From: CALMZN01 sp964540095
GTDB taxonomy: Bacteria > Patescibacteriota > Patescibacteriia > UBA1558 > GWA2-36-10
Direction: 5' to 3'
Assembly (NCBI GenBank): GCA_964540095.1
Contig: CAZILH010000015.1
Span: 1-23,214, forward strand
Length of the DNA: 23,214 nt
Part shown: positions 14,471 through 22,700 of the stretch, in pieces
Layout of the letters: every line of letters starts with the position of its first letter
How positions within the stretch are numbered: position 1 is the stretch's first letter
Position numbers and translations under genes: made by a program
The notes under the pieces: model-generated
Databases searched by the model: none
What the model was told of the DNA's origin: nothing
Seen by the model: the letters and a program-made list of their open reading frames with translations, nothing else

Positions 14471-15652
14471 ATGCCAAAATATATTTTAATCACTGGCCAG
14501 TCGCGAGATTTAGCCCAAGCTGAAATCTGGTCTGTTTTTAATAAACAGGCAAAAAACCTAGAATTTCACCCTAATTATTGCTTACTGGAGCTTGATTTAG
14601 AGGCCGACCAGATAATGTCCGCTCTGGGTGGTACTGTCAAAGTAGCTGAATATTTGACTAGTTTTGATAATCTAAACCAGTTGACAGCTGATTGGTGGGC
14701 AAAAAACTTGGATCAAAAAAATAATAAAATAAATTTTGGCTTTAGCATTTATGGCGGACAAAATAAAAAATATCTAACAATAAAAAAAATCGCTCTGGCT
14801 GTAAAAAAAGAATTATCAGCCCAAGGGTATAAGAGTCGTCTAGTCACAAGCCAAGAATTGGAACTATCCTCAGTAGTGGTCAAAAAAAATAATTTACTAG
14901 GTAATGAATTATTAATCATCCCCGATTCCAACAAATACATCATTGGTCTGACCAAAGCCGTACAAGATTTTGAGGACTATGCTGAGCGCGATATGAATAG
15001 ACCCGGACGCGACGATAGATCGGGCATGCTACCACCCAAAGTAGCCAAAATGATGATCAACTTGTTGGGAGTAGAAACCAAAGGAATTTTACTAGACCCT
15101 TTTTGTGGCTCAGGCACTGTCTTGCAAGAAGCTGTAATTTTGGGCTACAAAAAATTGTTGGGCACCGACAAGAGCGCCAAAGCCATTGAGGATAGTCAAA
15201 AAAATCTAGCTTGGCTAAAAAAACAATACCAATATTCTTTTGAAGCCAAAATTATAAAAGCTGAGGCCGAAAATTTAAGCAAATATTTATCACCCCAACT
15301 TATTGACTGCTTAGTAAGCGAGCCGTTTATGGGCTCGGCCACGGAAATCATGAAAAAAAATAATTTTAATTACTTTTATGATTTGAGCCAAGAATTAGCT
15401 GGGCTTTATTTCTACTCTTTCCAAGAATTTTATAAAATATTAAAACCACAAGCTAAAATAATTTTTGTTTTTCCAATTTTCAATGTCCAAAATACACAAA
15501 TAGACACTCTAGACATAAAACGAATAGAAAAAATTGGCTTCAAAAATATTTGTCTGCCGATAAATTTCCAATCAGCAAAAAACGGGCAGATTGTCTATCA
15601 ACGCCCGCAACAAAAAGTGTCCCGCCAAATTACTATTTGGGAAAAAATTTAA
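14471..15652 (+). CDS. THUMP-type SAM-dependent RNA methyltransferase (Trm11-like)
   Basis: The 393-residue protein has an N-terminal THUMP-like RNA-binding region (about 1-165) and a Rossmann methyltransferase domain (about 180-350). The junction shows ERDMNRPGRDDRSGMLPPKVA (about 172-192), the signature before motif I in the Trm11/TrmG10 family of tRNA guanine-N2 methyltransferases. Motif I is DPFCGSGT (209-216), followed by GTDKS for the cofactor ribose. The catalytic motif IV, usually (D/N)PPY, is here SEPFMG (283-288), a variant that keeps the Pro-aromatic pair but replaces the acidic or amide residue context. N2-methylation of a tRNA or rRNA guanine is likely, but the exact site cannot be told. 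The gene is monocistronic and divergent from rpsF. Confidence 0.8.
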   Translation: MPKYILITGQSRDLAQAEIWSVFNKQAKNLEFHPNYCLLELDLEADQIMSALGGTVKVAEYLTSFDNLNQLTADWWAKNLDQKNNKINFGFSIYGGQNKKYLTIKKIALAVKKELSAQGYKSRLVTSQELELSSVVVKKNNLLGNELLIIPDSNKYIIGLTKAVQDFEDYAERDMNRPGRDDRSGMLPPKVAKMMINLLGVETKGILLDPFCGSGTVLQEAVILGYKKLLGTDKSAKAIEDSQKNLAWLKKQYQYSFEAKIIKAEAENLSKYLSPQLIDCLVSEPFMGSATEIMKKNNFNYFYDLSQELAGLYFYSFQEFYKILKPQAKIIFVFPIFNVQNTQIDTLDIKRIEKIGFKNICLPINFQSAKNGQIVYQRPQQKVSRQITIWEKI

Positions 15653-15680
15653 TTTTTGTCATTGCGCACATTATTAGTAT

Positions 15681-15752
15681 GTCATCCCGCACTTGTTGCG
15701 GGATCTAGCCAAAAATAATTAGACGCTAGATTCCTGCCTGCGCAGGAATGAC
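15681..15752. repeat. REPIN-like pair of inverted palindromic repeats
   Basis: Two hairpins, ATCCCGCA-CTTGT-TGCGGGAT (15684-15704) and an 8-bp stem at 15730-15749, are flanked by GTCAT and CTAGC. They form imperfect inverted copies of each other (GTCATCCCGC...GGGATCTAGC against GCTAGATTCC...GGAATGAC). The result is a hairpin-within-hairpin of 72 bp in a non-coding gap between convergent genes, as expected for a dispersed REP/REPIN-type element. It may also act as a bidirectional terminator. Confidence 0.7.
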
Positions 15753-15759
15753 GGTGCAA

Positions 15760-15774
15760 GACGCTGGAATGACG
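15760..15774. repeat. Remnant of a third REP unit
   Basis: GACGCTGGAATGACG equals the flanks of the second hairpin unit (GACGCT at 15722-15727, GGAATGACG at 15745-15753) with the 17 intervening bases removed. It looks like a copy that lost its hairpin. Confidence 0.5.
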
Positions 15775-15780
15775 ACGGAA

Positions 15781-17022
15781 TCAATTATCCTGCCAACTAA
15801 GTTGGTTTTTTGTCACCTGTAAATTACGCCACTTGAGCTGGCCATCTTTTTGATCAAGATAGGTCACTTGCCCGGACTGCGCCCACTGGCTGGTCAGATA
15901 AAAAGCAGCTACAGCTGATTCTGTTTCTGACAAACGCAATTTTTCGGCTAAGATTAGCTCCAAAAATAAACGTCGGCCCAAGAGCTTGTCTTGATTACTA
16001 CCAAACCACAGACCAATATCGTTACCATAGCGCACGCTAATAAATCTTTTCAAAATACTTATGAAACGGCTATCCTCGCTAATCAAACTATCCAAGGCCT
16101 TGTGGCTGACCAGTACTTTCAAACAACTCAATACTTTTTCTTTGTCATTCATAGCCACGGCATTCCACAAAATATCCCGCACTTTATAAATATCATTTCC
16201 GGCTTCTGACAAAACAAAATTTTCCGGCAAGAGCAATTGATCTAATTTATTGACATTATTATTAAGATTAGCAATAGCTGTTTCGATATTAATTACTTCG
16301 GGAACTTGTTCATCTTTTTCCTGCTTGAACTCAGCCCACAAAACACCATCTTGATTTACAATATCAATGGGCATATTTTCGTCATAGGACAGCAAAAAAC
16401 AACGCAAAGATTCTCGCTCTTTGGAGTCAAGCTCTAGGGCATTGGGGCTTTTGGCTAGATATTGGGCGCGTTGCAAAGAGTTGTGATAGCCAGCGCCAAG
16501 ATAATGCACGTAGTCCTTGATCCAGTTGTCTAGAGTAGGCATCAGACGCCGAAAGTCAGTACCAGCAATCTTTTTGGCGGATACCCTTAGCTCTACAAAA
16601 TCATCATAATCAGACATGAATTGCTTGACAGTGCCGTGAGCATGCTCGGGAAATAATTTTTTTTGGAGAGTGACGCTTTTTAAATGCACGGCTTTGGGTA
16701 CTTTGCCACCCAAACGCAAAATAAGACGATCAACATTGCCTAAATAATCTTGGATAGGCCAAAGTAGACCAGTGGCAATTTCTAAAGCAATGCCTCGTAG
16801 ATCACGTTTACCGGCAGAATCCATTTCCTCCAAACGAGATGGCAAATCCAAAACAGAAATTTTTTTCTGAAAAATAAGATCTTCCAGATCTATTATAAAA
16901 AATCTTTGCTTAGGGTTCAAAAAAAATTTATCACTTAACCGAACATTAAAATCTGGTATGACTGATGACCAAACATAATCCTGTATCTCTTGTGGTAATA
17001 ATTGTATATCTTCCAAAATCAT
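15781..17022 (-). CDS. Unassigned soluble protein in the virB6 operon
   Basis: I recognise no family for this 413-residue protein. No signal peptide or membrane helix is visible. An N-terminal helical region contains IQDYVWSSVIPDFNVRLSDKF (about 14-34). A compact helical core follows, with LRGIALEIATGLLWPIQDYLGNVDRLI (about 75-101). The C-terminal half is also helical, with leucine-rich helices (ESAVAAFYLTSQWAQSG) and a final short strand region (GQVTYLDQKDGQLKWRNLQ). The regular amphipathic helices suggest a scaffold or adaptor. It starts 9 nt after the virB6-like gene and is the last gene of this block, so a cytoplasmic role with the secretion channel is likely. The REPIN-like element follows its stop. 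Confidence 0.68.
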   Translation of the reverse strand: MILEDIQLLPQEIQDYVWSSVIPDFNVRLSDKFFLNPKQRFFIIDLEDLIFQKKISVLDLPSRLEEMDSAGKRDLRGIALEIATGLLWPIQDYLGNVDRLILRLGGKVPKAVHLKSVTLQKKLFPEHAHGTVKQFMSDYDDFVELRVSAKKIAGTDFRRLMPTLDNWIKDYVHYLGAGYHNSLQRAQYLAKSPNALELDSKERESLRCFLLSYDENMPIDIVNQDGVLWAEFKQEKDEQVPEVINIETAIANLNNNVNKLDQLLLPENFVLSEAGNDIYKVRDILWNAVAMNDKEKVLSCLKVLVSHKALDSLISEDSRFISILKRFISVRYGNDIGLWFGSNQDKLLGRRLFLELILAEKLRLSETESAVAAFYLTSQWAQSGQVTYLDQKDGQLKWRNLQVTKNQLSWQDN

Positions 17023-17031
17023 TATTATTTT

Positions 17032-19692
17032 TTAAACAACATCATTAATCATGGCTAATTTTGCCGGGTCACTAGCTACTAGCGGATGTGCTTTAATTAT
17101 TCTTAATTCAGCTGGGTCTAACTTGCTTAATTGAGCTTTATTAAGGGTGAGAACAAATCTAGCAAAATCTGCTGAGGCCGCAAATACTAAATGTGCCTGA
17201 CCTAGATATTGCTTGGCAATTTGTTCATCTGTGCGACCCCTGGCCTTTTCTTTAGCAATACATGCCAGCACATCCGCATCATTAACATAATGCATGGTCT
17301 GGCCTTTACTTAACATTCTGTCGGCATTACCATACGCAACTTGATTTTTGACTATCTGTTCTACTCGAGCAGCTCCACCTTTAGCAGTGGCTTTTGAACT
17401 CAATATTGCGGTAGTTTGAGTATCATCGGCAATTCCAGTAGTATCATCAAATAAAGCTGTGTGACCAGTAACGGTATCCCTACTAATCCTAGCTAACTCC
17501 GCACCACTGGCGGCTGACTGCACATTACGAGCTGCTTTTTCACGATCAGCAAGGCTCAATGCCTGATACTGGGCTGTGACACTATTAGTTATGGCCGCTT
17601 GAGCAGGTATGGCAGCTGTTGTGGCTGTTGCGGCTACTGCGGCTCTTGCTACTTTATCAGACATACCAGTGCGATCATTAGCAAAACGCGATTGCAAAAC
17701 AAAAGCTTTACCGGCTTGAGTTTTATCATCCTCTATTGTTCCTGTATAGCCAACACCCGCCTTCCTAGCTTGAATGACTTGCATGAAAGCATCGCGCTTC
17801 TTTTCATCCATTTTATCAACCATCTCTCCTAGGGCCTTTGACTCTTGGGATAAAACAAGATCAATAATTTGATCAGATGCTCCGGCAAAATTTACCCTAG
17901 CCAAAGCCGTCACATCTTTTTCGTCTATAAGTTGACGAATTGAATCAGTCGTGGCAACAGCTGCGCTACGGGTTTTTAATTTATCCAAAGAAGCTTTATC
18001 ACCAGATCTCTCAAAATCTGCAGCCATCTCCTTAGCCCTTGCAGCCATTTTTTGATTGACTATATTTTGGTCTATTTCTTCTAACTTGTCTGTCCCATAC
18101 ACCTTCTTTCTTTGCGCATCATCCATATCTCTCGGATCAATGCCCGCCATCTCAATACCACGATCCAGTTTATTTTTCTGCGACAAACCAGCTGCCTCTC
18201 TGGCACCCAATAAATGTTTACTGATTTTACCTTGTTTATAGGTATCTAAGTATGCCTGCCGCTCATCTAAGCTCATACCCTCCAGACGCTTAGCAAAATA
18301 AGCTTTCTTTTTCTCACGCCTAGCATCTTCTTTATTCTTCAAGCCCAAACCAGCTCTCTGCATAGCACCAATACCCAGGGCCTCACCGGTCACTGCCAAG
18401 CCCCGGCCAGCAAAACCTCTAGTTTGGCCGATGATGCCTTTGGCGCCGCCTTCGCCACTAGTACCCTGCCAAGCCAATCGAGCTGCTCCGCCAGCCACAA
18501 AGCCAGCAGCGCCAGCAACGCCAGCGGCGGCGCCAATAGTAGCACCCCGACCAATGCGACTGCCCCATTTCTGCAAACTAGCCGAGGCCTTGCCAGCCAC
18601 CGAAGCGCCAGCCACGCCTGACTGAGAAGCAAACTTCAAGCCAGCCATAAGCAATGTAATAGCAATCACAAAATTCAACATATTGGCTGTGTCAGCTACC
18701 TCACTAACTACTGTCTCAAATGTCTCGGAATCTTTAACGTATTTAGTGCCATCAGGAGCTGTTGCATCTTCAGGGAAATAAGTAGCAATATTACCTTGCC
18801 CCACAATACTAAAAGCCAGCCACATAAAAAATGCCAAAGCCGGACCAGTGGTCAAGTTCTTGGATAATTCAGCTTCCCATTGTCCGTAATAACTGCTCGT
18901 TTTGGGAAAAGCCCGAGCCAAAAAAGCCAGTGGCGCCAAAATAATCAAAATCCAAAAGCTAATAATACGCATAACAAACATAATCAGTATCACACCCATA
19001 ATAACCGTGGTAATAATCATCATAATACCGCCTAAAATCATGGCCATTAAATATGTGATACCAGTGAACGTCCCTACCACACCCTCTTTGATGTTCATTA
19101 TATTTTGCAAACCCAAAGCCACTACATAATTACCCGCCAGATTTTCAAGAACTGGCGCTAAAAATGTTAAAGTTATTACTTGGGAAAAATCAATTAACAA
19201 AGCAACTATGGATTTACTAAAATTTATCAAAATAGCCATAAGCAAAAGTTTTGACAAAAGCTGACGATAGCCAAAACCCTGCACCTGCAAAATAGTGCCA
19301 AAAGCCATAAGTAATAGGATCAAAATAAAAAACATATTAGCCAGATCGCGCACTGTCACCCAAGCCGCGGCTACTTGTGGCTGACTCGTGAAACCGTTAT
19401 AGGTTCCAACTCTATTAAAAATTTTTATTTCTAACAACAAAATAATACTGGGTAATTTAATAGTGAAAAGATAAACAATATGTCCAAGCTGTGTGGCTAG
19501 CCAAGTGACTATATCTGGTGAATCAACTTTTCCTCCAGCGTCCGCTGTTCTCTGTTCTGCTTGCTGAATAGTATCTTCATTCGGCATGAATGGAACGCGT
19601 TGTGCTCCAGCAAATTGCGGCACAAAAGTGACAAAAGTAAAACTAGCCAACAAAATCATCAATAAGTACTTGGGCTTTTTAAATAAATTCAT
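17032..19692 (-). CDS. VirB6/TrbL-like membrane channel protein with long tail
   Basis: The 886-residue protein starts with a signal-like segment (about 1-30, ending AGA-QR). About seven transmembrane helices follow, at roughly 68-88, 118-137, 147-172, 211-235, 238-260, 283-298 and 338-355. This matches the polytopic VirB6/TrbL proteins that form the inner-membrane pore of T4SS. A Gly/Ala-rich hinge (about 360-440, GRGATIGAAAGVAGAAGFVA-like) leads into a soluble, charged, helical tail of about 440 residues (DARREKKKAYFAKRLEGMSL onwards), probably cytoplasmic. Long tails occur in some VirB6 proteins but this one has no recognised domain. The gene lies directly between the giant Cys-rich protein and the 413-residue protein, with gaps of 34 and 9 nt, and has no Shine-Dalgarno sequence. 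Confidence 0.8.
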   Translation of the reverse strand: MNLFKKPKYLLMILLASFTFVTFVPQFAGAQRVPFMPNEDTIQQAEQRTADAGGKVDSPDIVTWLATQLGHIVYLFTIKLPSIILLLEIKIFNRVGTYNGFTSQPQVAAAWVTVRDLANMFFILILLLMAFGTILQVQGFGYRQLLSKLLLMAILINFSKSIVALLIDFSQVITLTFLAPVLENLAGNYVVALGLQNIMNIKEGVVGTFTGITYLMAMILGGIMMIITTVIMGVILIMFVMRIISFWILIILAPLAFLARAFPKTSSYYGQWEAELSKNLTTGPALAFFMWLAFSIVGQGNIATYFPEDATAPDGTKYVKDSETFETVVSEVADTANMLNFVIAITLLMAGLKFASQSGVAGASVAGKASASLQKWGSRIGRGATIGAAAGVAGAAGFVAGGAARLAWQGTSGEGGAKGIIGQTRGFAGRGLAVTGEALGIGAMQRAGLGLKNKEDARREKKKAYFAKRLEGMSLDERQAYLDTYKQGKISKHLLGAREAAGLSQKNKLDRGIEMAGIDPRDMDDAQRKKVYGTDKLEEIDQNIVNQKMAARAKEMAADFERSGDKASLDKLKTRSAAVATTDSIRQLIDEKDVTALARVNFAGASDQIIDLVLSQESKALGEMVDKMDEKKRDAFMQVIQARKAGVGYTGTIEDDKTQAGKAFVLQSRFANDRTGMSDKVARAAVAATATTAAIPAQAAITNSVTAQYQALSLADREKAARNVQSAASGAELARISRDTVTGHTALFDDTTGIADDTQTTAILSSKATAKGGAARVEQIVKNQVAYGNADRMLSKGQTMHYVNDADVLACIAKEKARGRTDEQIAKQYLGQAHLVFAASADFARFVLTLNKAQLSKLDPAELRIIKAHPLVASDPAKLAMINDVV

Positions 19693-19726
19693 AAATATGT
19701 TTTATTATTCTAATGATATTTTTCGA

Positions 19727-22700
19727 CTATTGAAGCACCACAATCCACCCGGCAAAAGAAGTCCAAGCGCTCCAATTTCCCCAGTTGTCCTGCACTCTGA
19801 CTGTCGGCTTATAGCAGGAGGCCTGATCAATGTAGGGCTCATCCATTGGCGCGGAAATATCGCCATCACATTGATCTCCTTGACCACCAAGTTGATAATC
19901 ATGATAGAAGGTCTTGTAGGCCTCACGGCAAGCTCGCTCAGTGCCACCAAAGCCCTGCTTGGTAGTAGCAGTTTGTCCAGGCAGTGGAGCGTCAACATTG
20001 CACTCTGGTATATTATTTTTGTACTTACCCGGTATGGTGGTAATAGCACTGCCATCTCCCCAGTTAACCTCAATATTTTTGACCGGCATGTGATCAGGAT
20101 GAGCATAATAATAAAACTTAAGCGAAGCAAAGAGAGATTGTTTAGATTCAATACTGCCACCCGACACGTCATTGACTGTGACGCCATTAATCACTACCTT
20201 GTTTGCATCGCGACAAACATCAGAGCCACAAACTGTCAAAATCCGTGGCACAAAATCTGGCCCAGTTTGAGTGTTTTGACCACGAGTTGTGGCCGCACCA
20301 ACATAAATATTATTTTCACTATATGGTTCATAGGCGCTACTGGTGCTATTCCACTGCATATTATAAACCCGATAAAATATGTAGGCCAACTGAGTATGAG
20401 CCGTTGCCAAGTCAGTTGATAAATTACCCGTACTGGAAGCATAAAAAGTAGCCGCCGCTAGTGGTGAAAAAGTGCTGGCATTTACTGGCACACGGACATT
20501 GACCACATCATTGCCCAAATAACCCAGGGCCGAACCAAAATGAGTAAATTTGTTACTTTCACCGGTAATACTAGCATAATTAACATTGGCATTTTGAATA
20601 AACCCGGACTTATAATAATACGATAGCCAAGTATTTGGCGTAGGATAATTGTTGCGGCCTGAATTGCCACTACCGATTTCATTGCGCCACCAAATATCTG
20701 TCCTGACCCAAGACCGGTCGCCCTCTGGATCAAGTTCAGCTACAATCTTGCACTGCTGATAACAACCCATGCCTGTACAAGTCCGACCAGACATTTCCGC
20801 TGTATAAAATGCTGAATCCGCATCACATGGCGTATCACAAGACATATCAGGAAATGGTGTTGGATTTGAGACTGTCGTAACATTATTAAATACATCTGAC
20901 TGCAGACAGCCGTCGCTAGAACTCTCATCCACTAGCCAAGTATCAAGACCATCTACTACTCTTGTCACATTGCCAAGGGCTTGATCTATCAAATCATTAT
21001 AAAGATCATAATCACCAGGATCAACACCTTCTCTTATTTTTAAACCACCATTAGTACTAGCTATACCTATTTGCTCGACATCTAAGATGTACTGGAGACA
21101 ACCAGTTACTGAATTTACATCACGCATGGTTGTGCCATTTGCTAACCAAGTGTCAGTACCATAATTGATAGAGCCATAATCTACACACAAATAAGGAGAA
21201 ACCACAGAAACATCCTCCACACAGTTTACAAAAGCGCACCCCGGCACAGAGTCTGACCCACATGAGGCCTCCAGAGCCCGATAGGGATCTGAAGTCATTA
21301 GGCAAGCTCGCCCTTTTGATGGCGCTTCGCATATTGGCCCAACTCCACTAATAGTGGGAGCTAACTCGGCCTTAACATAATAATTCCAAGACCCAGGATT
21401 GCAGAACCCCTGATAAACTTGATGATAAAACCCATCGTTGCAAGCCGTATCGCCTGTACCACCTGTACAAGCGTCTGAAGAGTCATCTGGCCTATCAGGT
21501 TCAGTGCTGACTGAGCTGATGCATCCGGTAGTGGCACCACTCGTTGTATCACCAACATAAATTCTGGCATCCTCATCTCCATCTCCAAATCTGTTTATAT
21601 TTTCGTCGTAGTAAAACAAATCTATTTTATTTTCTCCGGTGTCAAATAGATTCCTCAAAACTGACTTGTCAACAACCGGCATCTTGGACAAGTCATTACC
21701 TGGTGTCAAGACAAAGTCATCGGTTGAAAATTTGGCGCCATCATAAGAAACTCCAGCGCTTAAATCAGCTTTTTCTATATACTCAAAAGTGTAAGGTGGA
21801 GTGCTTGGTGGATCATAATGATTCATTCTCTCTGGCCGTAAATAGTTGTAGCTTATCAAGCTACTATTGCCAGCTATACTGTTTACCAAAATTTCTGAAC
21901 CAGCCGGTATGCGTATCAACAAATTGCAATTCCGAGGGTCAGTGCCACCACGACGACCGCAATATATTCTATCTTCTTGCAAAACATAAGGTTCAGTCAC
22001 TGAGCAGAAAAGCGCGTCTCGGCCACCTGGTTCATAATATCCAGCTTCGCGGTAATTGTCATACAATGAGCTGGTGCCAACTATCTGGTCAGCTGGATAC
22101 CACTGGTTGCAATAATTCGTGCCGCCAGTATCATTGACGATCCTGGAGTTAGCATCATACTCCAAACAAATACCTGACCAATTAAAAATAGTTTCGGCTT
22201 TTACTTTTTTATCACAGGTGCCATCACTTCTGGAAGTACCATCAGTGTTGTAAGTATCGCACAAATTATTCTGCGCAAAACCAGCACTGTCCACACAGTC
22301 AACATTGGTGTCAGTATTACCCGAGCTACAAATACCACCCGGACTGGGGAAATTTTTTGGATAATAGCGAACCGTCCCGCCAGCGCCATAGGTCACTTTA
22401 ATATAGGTGGCTTCACAACCATTGGGCGAAGCAGTGATTGGCTCCACCTGATCAACCTCGCATATATTGGCACCAGCATAGGATTGCAAGCGATCGAGTC
22501 GACCAGAATCTGGCGATATAGACCCGGGGAAAGGTGAACCAGCCTGAGCATAACCTCTGGTCTCTACACCCAAAGCTTTATTGGTCTCAACTATAGGATT
22601 GAGCAAACAGCGACTACTGCGACATGTACCATTAAACAAATCACCAGCCACAGTCGTTGAACAAATTGTCCCCTCTCCGCTACAGCTTGAACCGCTATAT

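Noticed and set aside
18390..18632. Ala/Leu-rich open frames on both strands
   Set aside because: They arise from the Gly/Ala-rich hinge of the VirB6-like gene read in other frames.
19586..20419. 277-residue plus-strand open frame
   Set aside because: It lies antisense across the virB6-like and giant Cys-rich genes, has no recognisable domain and low-complexity Ile/Ser/Thr/Leu content, so it is a shadow frame.
21544..22137. 197-residue plus-strand open frame
   Set aside because: It is antisense to the Cys-rich protein, with biased His/Leu/Gln composition and no start signals; it is a by-product of the opposite strand.
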